Shown here: positions 1 to 6,789 of the stretch, piece by piece
How the letters are laid out: the number at the start of each line of letters is the position of its first letter
Numbering within the stretch: position 1 is the stretch's first letter
Assembly (NCBI GenBank): GCA_964457585.1
Contig: CAYWFU010000103.1
Location: forward strand, 1-8,495
DNA: 8,495 nucleotides
DNA from: CAYWFU01 sp964457585
GTDB lineage: Bacteria; JACRDZ01
Direction: 5' to 3'
The notes under the pieces: generated by a model
Database searches by the model: none
Told to the model about the DNA's origin: nothing
The model's input: the letters and a program-made list of their open reading frames with translations, nothing else
Made by a program: the position numbers and the translations under genes

Positions 1-54
1 CTAAATCCTTTCATTCAGCTAGATTCCAAAGAGCTTATCTTGGCACGCATAATT

Positions 55-985
55 TTAAATTATTTTTTTAATTAATTTTATCCTTCTTAAGTTAATAAAC
101 TTACTCCGTCCCCAAGTCTTTCTCCTGAGTTCCTTGCCTAATAATCCAAAATTACTAATTTTGTTGTCGTATGATAGGTTTTGATAAACAGTAGCATCAG
201 TTGATTTTTTACTTGGTGAAATAAATGTAATTAAAAGGCAGGCATCGACGGCAACATCAAAATACATTTTTGCGTCAATTATGTGCAAAGAAGAGTTGAA
301 AACACACCACTGATTGATCCATGCATGTTTAAGAACTTTTCGTGCCGTGGATGTTTTGCAAAGCATTGCCAAACATGAAGAAGTGTTTTGAAGGCTTTCA
401 AGTAATTTTATTAAGATCCATTCAGCAATATCGAAATTTGCTTTTCCTGTTTTAGCTGCAAACCCCCCTAATCCTTGAAAATTTGTTTTTTGAGGCAAAT
501 TATTACCGTTAAGCACACCTATAGCTGCATTTGTTACCCATGGCGGATTTCCAATTATCAAATTTCTTGTTTTTTTAAAGGTTTGAAAAAAATTCCTCCA
601 GTTTTTTTGGAAAAAATCAGCCACTTCAAAGTGGCAATTACTAAAATTTTCCAAAGATGCTTTGCATTTTTCAATATAATATGGATTTACATCAAACCCA
701 TAATATGTGCAGTTTCTCCTCCATTGAGACACGCACGACTCAATGAAACTTCCTAAACCGCATGTTGGCTCGATAATGACATCTGGATATAGGAATATAG
801 TTTGAATAAAATCTGAAATTTTATTGGTAAGGGCTTGCGACGAAATAACTGTAACAATTTAAATATTTTCATGCGTTCCTATATGATTTTTTTTATAATA
901 AATTTGTTACAGTTATTTCGTCGCAAGCCCTAAGCTCTATCGGTGTTTGGAAATCACCAAATTCTATTTTATTTTTCTGTGCCAT
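55..985 (-). pseudogene. Adenine-specific DNA methyltransferase, disrupted by a 100-bp insertion
   Basis: The gene is an S-adenosylmethionine-dependent N6-adenine DNA methyltransferase of a restriction-modification type. Translation from the ATG at 985 gives MAQKNKIEFGDFQTPIEL and is then cut by the element at 831-930. If the element and one TTA copy are removed, the frame continues through TNKISDF and the SAM-binding motif I (EPTCGLGSF) into the downstream open frame with FDVNP, the catalytic motif IV NPPW, and conserved NFDIAEW, AMLCKT and AVDACLL segments. The restored protein is 275 residues and 828 bp divides exactly by three. The motif order I then IV fits Eco57I-like or gamma-class enzymes. 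From memory, relatives with DFQTP and NPPWVTNA continue for about 200 more residues, including a target-recognition part, so the end at KLIKKII is probably a truncation. As it stands only a fragment lacking motif I could be made (GTG at 732), so activity is unlikely. Confidence 0.85.
831..930. mobile_element. 100-bp miniature inverted-repeat element with TTA/TAA target duplication
   Basis: Both ends carry a perfect 27-bp terminal inverted repeat (831-857 and 904-930) beginning GGGCTTGCGACG. The 46-bp AT-rich core has no coding capacity. TAA lies directly outside each end (828-830 and 931-933), which reads as a 3-bp target duplication (TTA on the minus strand). Excision of element plus one copy restores the methyltransferase frame, which proves insertion into a working gene. 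The size and lack of a transposase make this a non-autonomous MITE. A 3-bp TNA-type duplication is known for the IS1031 group of the IS5 family, but I assign the family only as a possibility. If transcribed, the two ends would form a long hairpin. Confidence 0.9.
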
Positions 986-997
986 TAGGAAACCCTA

Positions 998-1246
998 TTA
1001 ATGCCGTCTATTTTGCCGGCTTCTGGAATATTTCCGAATATCTGGTTCAAGCATTATTGCACCATCTTCAAGTTTGAAGTACTGCACAAGAATTTTTCCA
1101 TCAGCTTTACGAATCTTCACTGTGTGTCCTTCTTGATAGGCTTTGTAATACTTGCCTCGAATTCCACCTGTCATCTTTTTAAAATTATATTCAGGAAGCA
1201 TGTTATCATCATTCTCCACTCCTTGTTTAGAAAATTCCTTCTTCAT
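998..1246 (-). CDS. Small antitoxin-like protein upstream of the methyltransferase, probably frameshifted at its end
   Basis: This is an 82-residue basic protein. The start at 1246 is chosen because an AAAGGAGAG ribosome binding site sits four bases before it; the longer start at 1261 would place that site inside the coding sequence. The central part reads EYNFKKMTGGIRGKYYKAYQ, followed by EGHTVKI and YFKLEDGAIMLEPDIRKY. I recognise the pattern (EYDF..GVRGKY...LEPDV..YFP) from many short uncharacterised, antitoxin-like bacterial proteins; no activity is established. The family normally continues with YFP after the LEPD motif, whereas here the frame turns to YSRSRQNRRH. The neighbouring frame reads PEAGKIDGINRVS and stops at a TAA overlapping the methyltransferase ATG at 985, so a small indel near 1025 probably changed the last residues. 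The pair looks like a former two-gene operon. Confidence 0.7.
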   Translation of the reverse strand: MKKEFSKQGVENDDNMLPEYNFKKMTGGIRGKYYKAYQEGHTVKIRKADGKILVQYFKLEDGAIMLEPDIRKYSRSRQNRRH

Positions 1247-1284
1247 ATGCTCTCCTTTCATTTTCTGTAAGATTCTTTATTGGA

Positions 1285-1293
1285 ATTATAACA
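1285..1293 (-). promoter_or_regulatory. Extended -10 promoter for the antitoxin-like gene and methyltransferase
   Basis: On the minus strand the sequence reads TGTTATAAT, a perfect TATAAT box with the TGn extension, about 40 bases before the start at 1246. No convincing -35 box stands at the usual distance, as expected for an extended -10 promoter. The surroundings are very AT-rich, so chance similarity is possible. Confidence 0.45.
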
Positions 1294-1352
1294 CAATATT
1301 TATACTATTATTATAATATTTATTTTTAAAATAATTAATTGTGTTATTGCTT

Positions 1353-1455
1353 TTAGATATTTTCCTCTTCTTCCTCGATTAATTTTATTTCTTTAATAGT
1401 TTTAATTGGGGCGTTTTTACTGATAATTTCTATAACCTCATCTTCCAACAATAAA
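1353..1455 (-). pseudogene. 3' remnant of an unidentified gene
   Basis: The minus strand holds an open frame reading LEDEVIEIISKNAPIKTIKE followed by IKLIEEEEENI and a TAA stop, about 33 codons, with a composition typical of real protein and unlike the surrounding AT-rich spacer. It runs upstream into the inverted-repeat element at 1456-1663, and no in-frame continuation is found beyond that element. The fragment resembles the charged C-terminal end of a small alpha/beta protein, and I do not recognise the family. It is probably the tail of a gene whose front was lost, perhaps when the element arrived. Confidence 0.35.
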
Positions 1456-1663
1456 TGTAACTATTCAGCACAATTTGGCGGAAAATGCATAAAATACTGT
1501 ATTGGCGTGCACCTTTGGCATTCCTGACATGTTTAATCCCCAATAAATAATGTCGGGGACGAATCCATTTTTCAGTTTAAATATAAAATCTGGATTCCCG
1601 CTTAAACACTGCGGGAATGACAGACTCTCCTACACCGCGAAATAAATGTGCTGAATAGTTACA
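1456..1663. mobile_element. 208-bp inverted-repeat element with internal hairpins
   Basis: The ends form a perfect 17-bp inverted repeat, TGTAACTATTCAGCACA at 1456-1472 and its complement at 1647-1663; the match continues loosely with one extra A. The interior is richer in GC than its surroundings and holds two stem-loops: CCTGACAT/ATGTCGGG (1523-1530 with 1550-1557, one G-T pair) and ATTCCCGC/GCGGGAAT (1594-1601 with 1611-1618). A third pairing, GAATCCA with TGGATTC (1561-1567, 1591-1597), competes with the second. There is no open frame of note. I see no clear target duplication. The ATTCCC...GGGAAT core recalls dispersed bacterial repeats such as the neisserial dRS3 type, though its spacer differs. 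It is most likely a non-autonomous MITE-like repeat. Confidence 0.7.
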
Positions 1664-1790
1664 GTTATACTTCATAAATGTTAAGACTACAATATAATTA
1701 TAATTATTTATTATTTATATTTATGCTAATTCATATAAACAAATTGATATATTATTAAAATTATTACTCTGACTCTCTGATACGATTTAT

Positions 1791-2705
1791 TTAAAATTTT
1801 CTATCTCTAATAAAAACCGCTATCTCAGTTAAAATTTTCCCATTTTGTCCAAGTTTTTCAGCATTAATTATTGCTTTATTAATTAATTTATCCCTATATT
1901 TTTTTGATTTTTCCAAACCGAACAGACTTGGATAGGTGTTTTTTTTATTTATTAAATCGCTTCCGGTTGTTTTTCCTAGAAGCTTGTCATCTCCTTCAAT
2001 ATCCAATATATCATCCACTATCTGAAATGCTAATCCAATATTTTTACCATAATCAGATATATATTTTAACTCCTTAACACCTGCTCCAGCCATTACTGCG
2101 CCAGCATGAATACAAGCTTGCAAAAGATTAGATGTTTTATGTATATGAATGTATTCAAGTGTTTCAGGTTTCACAATTTGCCCGCTTGATTCGATATCTA
2201 CAACCTGTCCGCCAATCATGCCATAAGTAGAAACTGCTTTCCCTATTATCCGAGAAATTTTTATAAGCACTTCAGGTTTTGCATTTTTGCATTCAGCAAG
2301 CAGCCAGAAAGCATGCGTTAAAAGCGCATCCCCTGCAAGAACTGCAATAGCTTCACCAAATACTTTATGATTGGTAGGCTTCCCTCTTCTTAAATCATCA
2401 TTATCAATACATGGCAGGTCATCATGAATCAATGAATAAGTATGAATCATTTCAACTGCACATGCTATTGGCAGAACTTTTTCCATTTTTTCAGAAGAAA
2501 ATACTTCATAACCTGCTATTACCAATATTGCTCTTAACCGTTTACCACCTGCAAAAATACTGTATCTCATGGCTTTATGAATCGATTCAGGATAGGTTAA
2601 TTCCGAAGGGAGGTACTTATCCAGCGCTTTATCTACAATTTTTTTATTTTTTTTAAAATATTTTTTAAGATTAAATTTTTCAATTTGAATATTGTTCATT
2701 TTCAT
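1791..2705 (-). CDS. ispA: Polyprenyl (farnesyl/geranylgeranyl) diphosphate synthase
   Basis: This cytosolic enzyme joins isopentenyl diphosphate to allylic diphosphates to make farnesyl or geranylgeranyl diphosphate for quinones, undecaprenyl carriers and other isoprenoids. The 304-residue protein has the family's normal length. Visible motifs are GGKR (53-56), the first aspartate-rich motif DDLPCID (95-101) followed by NDDLRRGKPTNH, GGQ (165-167), HKT (189-191) and the second aspartate-rich motif DDILD (231-235). Tyrosine at -5 relative to the first motif matches bacterial farnesyl diphosphate synthases (HxYSLIHDD), so a C15 product is the better guess, though C20 cannot be excluded. The ATG at 2705 overlaps the stop of the upstream VWA gene by 4 bp (ATGA), indicating translational coupling; a second ATG lies two codons in. 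It is the last gene of the operon. Confidence 0.93.
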   Translation of the reverse strand: MKMNNIQIEKFNLKKYFKKNKKIVDKALDKYLPSELTYPESIHKAMRYSIFAGGKRLRAILVIAGYEVFSSEKMEKVLPIACAVEMIHTYSLIHDDLPCIDNDDLRRGKPTNHKVFGEAIAVLAGDALLTHAFWLLAECKNAKPEVLIKISRIIGKAVSTYGMIGGQVVDIESSGQIVKPETLEYIHIHKTSNLLQACIHAGAVMAGAGVKELKYISDYGKNIGLAFQIVDDILDIEGDDKLLGKTTGSDLINKKNTYPSLFGLEKSKKYRDKLINKAIINAEKLGQNGKILTEIAVFIRDRKF

Positions 2706-4729
2706 TCTTCCTTATATCTATTTGCCAGCAGGGTTTCAATCACCAGCAGAAATAAAAGAACAATAAATAAAACCTTCCATATTTCACCTTTAAACCATCC
2801 GCCGTAAATACTGCTCCCTGAAAAACTTTTTGATGGTAGAGTAAAAGAAAGCTGCACATTGCCGGTAATTATTTTATTCACTACTTCTTCTTCGCTTATC
2901 ATTTCCAGATTCGATTCTTTAAAATCCAGATTTAATACATAAATTTTTTCCTTTCCATCCTTTTTGATTTTGTGGATACCGGGGGATATATTAGTAATCT
3001 CTATAGGGATATCATCTTCACCAATTTTAAAATTAATTTTATCATTATTTTTATAAAGTGATAAATACCGCACGCATTGATGAATTAAGCTTGGGAATAT
3101 GCTATTGATTGCCAATATATTCCATTTAAGACCAATGGAGGAAGTAAAAAGCAAAACATGTCCTTTTTCGTATTCCTTTTCAATTAATGCCGGCAGCCCA
3201 TCATTAAACCATGCCAGAATTTTAATCCCTTTTGATAATTCATTTACTTCTGTTCGGTAAAACGAATAGAATGGTACTTTTTGCAGTTGATTTATGCTTT
3301 CTTCCTGAAAAACAGAAAAAACAGCATGTGTATTGTCAATTTTATTTATATAATAATAATGCTGACTATTTTCTGTAGAAGCAATCTGATAAGTTATTTT
3401 CCCCGGCAGTATTCCACTGTTATTTTTATAAATTTCTTCATTGTATTTTTCAGGAATAACTTTATCACCCAAGAAAAAAAGAATTCCAGAGCCTCTTTTT
3501 ATACATTCCTCAAGAATTTTCACCTGAACACCTGATAATGCCGGGACATTAGATAAAATGAATAAATCAAAATCAGAAAATTCTATTTTTGCCAGATTGT
3601 CCTCATCAATACTGCTAATTCTGAATATTGAATCTTCACTTCCAGATGGATTAAGTGCAATATTAAGATAAAAAGCTTCATTTTTTTCATAATCATTTTT
3701 GCTACTGGTGCTTACACTTAAAATTTTAATTTTATCAATTACTTCCAGAGAAAAGAAATTTTTATTATCAACAGGCATAAAAGCATCATTGATTTCTACA
3801 TATCCGTTATAAATCCCGGGAGTATTAAAGGTATAATATAAATTAACATTTTTCCCTTCATTTGGTTCAAGATCAATATTCTGACTGCTTACGTTTTGTC
3901 CGTTAATCACTAGACCTAGAAGCTTATTGGTCACCTTTTCATTCCCATAATTTTTAATCATAGCGGAAAAACGAATAATCTGTCCTTTTATAGCTTTATT
4001 GGGAAAATCCAGATTTGTTACAGCCAGGTTTGAGGTATTTTTTTGTCCTATATTAATTATATGTACTTTAATATCAGATGAAATAACTCCATGACTGATA
4101 TTGTCCCATCCATTTTTCTGCATATCAGTAATTAAAATTATTTTTTTATTATTATTCCGGGCTTTACGAAGCAGTCTGTCAGCTTCTTTCAGCCCTGATT
4201 CAAATTTTGTTCTAAAAGGGGAAACTTCTAATTTATCCAGTTCATTTAAGATATGGAATTTATCTTTAGTAAAATTATGATGTTCAAAAGAGGAGCTGTA
4301 TGAAAAAGAAACAAGCGCTATTTCATCTGAATCAGATATAAGATTTGTAATTTCATACACAGCATCTTTTGCTCTGTCCCATCTTGAAACATTTGTATCT
4401 ATCATTGATATGCTGTAAGAATTATCCAATAAAATAACAATGCTTGAAGATTCTCCGGCAGTAAAAAATACTCCTGCATATCTGCGGAAAAATGGCTTTG
4501 CCAATGCCAGCGCCAGAACTGATAAAATTAAAATTCGAAGCAATAGCAGCATTATTTTGCTTAATTTAAAACTTTGCAGTTTTTTATGCCCGGCAGATAC
4601 TAAAAATTGAATAAAAGAAAAAGGAATAGTTTCAATTTTTTTCCTAATAAAAAAATGTATAACCAGTGGAACAATCCCGGCTGCTAAACCTATTAGAAAT
4701 AAAGGAGCAAGAAAAGAAATTCCAAACAT
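2702..4729 (-). CDS. BatA-type membrane protein with VWA domain
   Basis: This 675-residue inner-membrane protein resembles the BatA/aerotolerance-regulator group, which has envelope or stress-related roles that are poorly defined. Two N-terminal membrane segments (about 7-28 and 58-78) carry the BatA signature PLVIHFFIRKK followed by the LLLLRILIL helix. A von Willebrand factor A domain follows from about 96 to 260, with the metal-site motif DNSYS (102-106) and a later TD (201-202). The middle has beta-rich CARDB-like sequence and a region like a class I glutamine amidotransferase fold (about 335-430, LFILSNVPALSGVQ and GSGILFFLGD) without an obvious catalytic cysteine. A final membrane helix spans about 652-669 and leaves ANRYKEE outside it. 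AAAGGA precedes the ATG, and dgt ends 21 bp upstream. No MoxR ATPase is nearby, unlike classical bat operons. Confidence 0.88.
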   Translation of the reverse strand: MFGISFLAPLFLIGLAAGIVPLVIHFFIRKKIETIPFSFIQFLVSAGHKKLQSFKLSKIMLLLLRILILSVLALALAKPFFRRYAGVFFTAGESSSIVILLDNSYSISMIDTNVSRWDRAKDAVYEITNLISDSDEIALVSFSYSSSFEHHNFTKDKFHILNELDKLEVSPFRTKFESGLKEADRLLRKARNNNKKIILITDMQKNGWDNISHGVISSDIKVHIINIGQKNTSNLAVTNLDFPNKAIKGQIIRFSAMIKNYGNEKVTNKLLGLVINGQNVSSQNIDLEPNEGKNVNLYYTFNTPGIYNGYVEINDAFMPVDNKNFFSLEVIDKIKILSVSTSSKNDYEKNEAFYLNIALNPSGSEDSIFRISSIDEDNLAKIEFSDFDLFILSNVPALSGVQVKILEECIKRGSGILFFLGDKVIPEKYNEEIYKNNSGILPGKITYQIASTENSQHYYYINKIDNTHAVFSVFQEESINQLQKVPFYSFYRTEVNELSKGIKILAWFNDGLPALIEKEYEKGHVLLFTSSIGLKWNILAINSIFPSLIHQCVRYLSLYKNNDKINFKIGEDDIPIEITNISPGIHKIKKDGKEKIYVLNLDFKESNLEMISEEEVVNKIITGNVQLSFTLPSKSFSGSSIYGGWFKGEIWKVLFIVLLFLLVIETLLANRYKEE

Positions 4730-4750
4730 ATTATCCTTTCTAAATAATTA

Positions 4751-5902
4751 TTATACTTTTTCATACGGATCAAACAACTTCTTATATTCTTCTAATGCAT
4801 ATCGGTCTGTCATACCGGCAATATAATCAACTATTGCTTGAGTTGCGGAATCATTTATTATTTTTTTCTGCACATCATAAGGCAGTTGTTCTGTGTTACT
4901 TAAATACTGTTCAAAAAGAGCACAAATAAAACGCTGTGCTTTTACTGTCATTCGTACTACATGATAATGATTATACAAAAATGTAATTAAAAATTTTTTA
5001 AGCTCATCATTTTTCTTTTTCATAGAAGTGCTGTATGCAATCATATTTTCACTCTGGTTTCTTACCTGTTCATATGATTTTATTTTATATTTTTTTATAT
5101 TTATTTCTGTCTGTGCAACAACATCCTTAACCTGAGCATTTATAATAGATTTAATAATCTGATATTTTCTTTTCTCTTCATCTATTTTAGGATATTTTTC
5201 AATTACTTTTTTGTAAAAAAAATTCCATAATTCTAATTCCATAAGCTGTTTTTCTGTAATAAGCCCTGATGTCAGTCCATCATCCATATCATGATTGTTA
5301 TAAGCAATTTCATCGGAAATATCTACAACCTGAGCTTCCATAGTAGGTCTTTCATCCGGACTGAATTCACTTGTTGATGGTGAATCATGATAAGAAGTAT
5401 GTTTAATTATACCTTCTCTGACTTCCCATGTAAGATTAAGCCCGCTAAAATCCGGATATCGCTCTTCCAGAATATCAACAACTCTTAAGCTCTGGCGATT
5501 ATGTTCAAATCCGCCTTCATTTTTAGTAAGTTCATTTAATGTTCGTTCCCCTGCATGGCCAAAAGGAGTATGCCCCAGATCATGCGCAAGCGCAATTGCT
5601 TCTGTAAGGTCTTCATTCAGATACAGCATACGTGATAAAGTTCGAGCTATCTGCGCTACTTCTATTGTATGCGTCAAACGTGTGCGATAATAATCTCCTT
5701 CATGATTAACAAAAACCTGAGTTTTATATTCCAGTTTTCTAAATGCGCTTGAATGAATTATGCGGTCTCTATCACGCTGAAATGAACTCCGTCCTATATG
5801 CTCCTCCTCTTTATGTTTCCTGCCCTTTGACAATTTACTTCTCATTGCATAAGGAGCTAAATTAACCATTTCACGTTCTTCTAATTTTGTGCGTAATAGC
5901 AT
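4751..5902 (-). CDS. dgt: dGTPase (deoxyguanosine triphosphate triphosphohydrolase-like, HD domain)
   Basis: The enzyme hydrolyses dGTP, or several dNTPs in this subfamily, to the nucleoside and triphosphate and so limits dNTP pools in the cytoplasm. The 383-residue protein begins with the conserved N-terminal block LEEREMVNLAPYAM and FQRDRDRIIHSSAFRKLEYK, then TQVFVNHEGDYYRTRLTHT. The HD metal site is H78, H107-D108 (AHDLGHTPFGHAGE) and D194 in VVDISDEIAY. The length fits the shorter dGTPase-like group rather than the 505-residue E. coli enzyme. The start at 5902 is preferred because GAGGAGA lies six bases before it; the ATG at 5917 would put that site inside the coding region. It is the first gene of the operon with the VWA protein and ispA. 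Dgt-like enzymes can act against phage, but this one looks housekeeping. Confidence 0.95.
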   Translation of the reverse strand: MLLRTKLEEREMVNLAPYAMRSKLSKGRKHKEEEHIGRSSFQRDRDRIIHSSAFRKLEYKTQVFVNHEGDYYRTRLTHTIEVAQIARTLSRMLYLNEDLTEAIALAHDLGHTPFGHAGERTLNELTKNEGGFEHNRQSLRVVDILEERYPDFSGLNLTWEVREGIIKHTSYHDSPSTSEFSPDERPTMEAQVVDISDEIAYNNHDMDDGLTSGLITEKQLMELELWNFFYKKVIEKYPKIDEEKRKYQIIKSIINAQVKDVVAQTEINIKKYKIKSYEQVRNQSENMIAYSTSMKKKNDELKKFLITFLYNHYHVVRMTVKAQRFICALFEQYLSNTEQLPYDVQKKIINDSATQAIVDYIAGMTDRYALEEYKKLFDPYEKV

Positions 5903-5987
5903 CTTGATTCTCCTCATTTTATAATTGCTACAGCGCTACAGTACAACAGTAGTACTAACGCTCTATAATACTCAAAAACTATTTAAT

Positions 5988-6016
5988 ATTATCATATAGT
6001 ACCAATAAAATGTAAA
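5988..6016 (-). promoter_or_regulatory. Sigma70-like promoter of the dgt-VWA-ispA operon
   Basis: The minus strand has TTTACA (complement at 6011-6016), a 17-bp spacer and GATAAT (complement at 5988-5993). It lies about 85 bp before the dgt start, leaving a leader of roughly 80 bases that contains the direct repeat GCTACAG (5927-5933 and 5935-5941). It is the best-spaced match in the dgt-vapB gap. Confidence 0.5.
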
Positions 6017-6128
6017 TAAAATTCTTGATATGATATTATTTAATTTTTATTCTCTTTACTTTATTTCAATGAACCACCCTGTAGCAAAGATCACATGGAA
6101 TTACAAGTTGGAAAATATAAAAATAATA

Positions 6129-6158
6129 TTGACATATACCTATTATACACCTTATAAT
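6129..6158 (+). promoter_or_regulatory. vapBC promoter
   Basis: A perfect TTGACA (6129-6134) is followed after 18 bp by a perfect TATAAT (6153-6158), with vapB starting 21 bases later. It is the strongest promoter-like sequence in the window. Confidence 0.8.
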
Positions 6159-6166
6159 GTGTATAA
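6143..6166 (+). promoter_or_regulatory. Operator for VapBC autoregulation
   Basis: TTATACAC (6143-6150) and GTGTATAA (6159-6166) form a perfect 8-bp inverted repeat around the -10 box. A third copy of GTGTATAA lies at 6171-6178, overlapping the GGAGG ribosome binding site. VapB antitoxins of many families bind such palindromes, alone or with VapC, to repress their own operon. The position is right for that, and binding is inferred. Confidence 0.65.
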
Positions 6167-6179
6167 GGAGGTGTATAAA

Positions 6180-6380
6180 ATGAGAACCAATGTTGTTTTA
6201 GATGATAATTTAGTCAAAGAAGCATTTAAACTTACAGGAATAAAAACCAAAAAAAAATTAATAAGTATTGCGTTGAATGAATTAGTTGAACAAAAAAAAA
6301 GAAAAAATTTGTTAGAATTAAAAGGAAAGATAGATTTTGCTAAAAATTATAATTATAAATCACTGAGAAGAGGGAAATAA
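6180..6380 (+). CDS. vapB: VapB-type antitoxin
   Basis: This 66-residue basic protein is the antitoxin of a type II toxin-antitoxin pair. It begins with a ribbon-helix-helix-like DNA-binding part, MRTNVVLDDNLVKEAFKLTG followed by IKTKKKLISIALNELVEQKK (residues 1-40), as in the VapB group that includes DUF2191 proteins. The C-terminal tail (LLELKGKIDFAKNYNYKSLR) is the part that normally wraps around and blocks the toxin; the LxGKIxF pattern is typical. The start at 6180 is fixed by a near-perfect AAGGAGGTG ribosome binding site; the open frame extends upstream to 6030, but that stretch spans the promoter and operator and is not coding. The stop overlaps the vapC start by one base (TAATG). Confidence 0.9.
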   Translation: MRTNVVLDDNLVKEAFKLTGIKTKKKLISIALNELVEQKKRKNLLELKGKIDFAKNYNYKSLRRGK

Positions 6381-6778
6381 TGATATTAGTTGACACATCG
6401 GTTTTAATTAATTTCTTTAAAGGTGTAAATAATAGTAAAGTTCAGAAACTAGAAAATATAATGATAGATAAAATTCTATTTGGAATTAATAATTATATTT
6501 ATCAGGAAATTCTGCAAGGGGCAGAAGATGAAAATGAATTTAATATGTTGAATGAATATTTAATCAACCAGAAATTTTATTCATTAAATAATGGAAAAAA
6601 ATCTTATCAAGAAGCTGCAAAAATGTATTTTAAATGTAGAAAAAATGGTATTACAATAAAAAGTACAATAGATTTAATAATCGTTCAAACAGCAATTGAA
6701 AACAATTTATATTTATTACATGATGATAAAGATTTTTCTAATATTGCAAATGTTATTAAGGAATTAAAGGAGTATTAG
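6380..6778 (+). CDS. vapC: VapC-type PIN-domain ribonuclease toxin
   Basis: This 132-residue PIN-domain protein is the toxin of the pair. VapC toxins are magnesium-dependent RNases, most of which cut tRNA or rRNA at defined sites. The acidic residues expected for metal binding are present: D5 in MILVDTSVLINFFKG, E43 in YQEILQGAED, D98 in STIDLIIVQTAIENN, and the terminal LLHDDKDFSNIA cluster with D115, D116 and D118. Nothing suggests inactivation. The length is normal. Translation is coupled to vapB through TAATG. The stop (TAG, 6776-6778) is only 11 bp before the PP-loop ATPase gene, which may share the transcript. The RNA target cannot be predicted from sequence. Confidence 0.92.
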   Translation: MILVDTSVLINFFKGVNNSKVQKLENIMIDKILFGINNYIYQEILQGAEDENEFNMLNEYLINQKFYSLNNGKKSYQEAAKMYFKCRKNGITIKSTIDLIIVQTAIENNLYLLHDDKDFSNIANVIKELKEY

Positions 6779-6789
6779 AAGTATATTTT

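Noticed and set aside
1..54. Minus-strand mini frame MRAKISSLESS just after the methyltransferase
   Set aside because: It has 11 codons, no ribosome binding site and lies at the window edge; nothing supports it as a gene.
475..756. Plus-strand 93-codon open frame
   Set aside because: It is antisense to the methyltransferase, which has clear motifs, and shows no protein family features.
1001..1270. Plus-strand 89-codon open frame
   Set aside because: It mirrors the antitoxin-like gene and has no ribosome binding site or recognisable motif.
1664..1790. Terminator or short gene after ispA
   Set aside because: The stretch is almost pure AT with frequent stops in all frames and no stable hairpin followed by a T-run.
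6030..6179. Upstream extension of the vapB frame giving a 116-residue protein
   Set aside because: It would run through the perfect promoter and operator, and the AAGGAGGTG site before 6180 sets the start.
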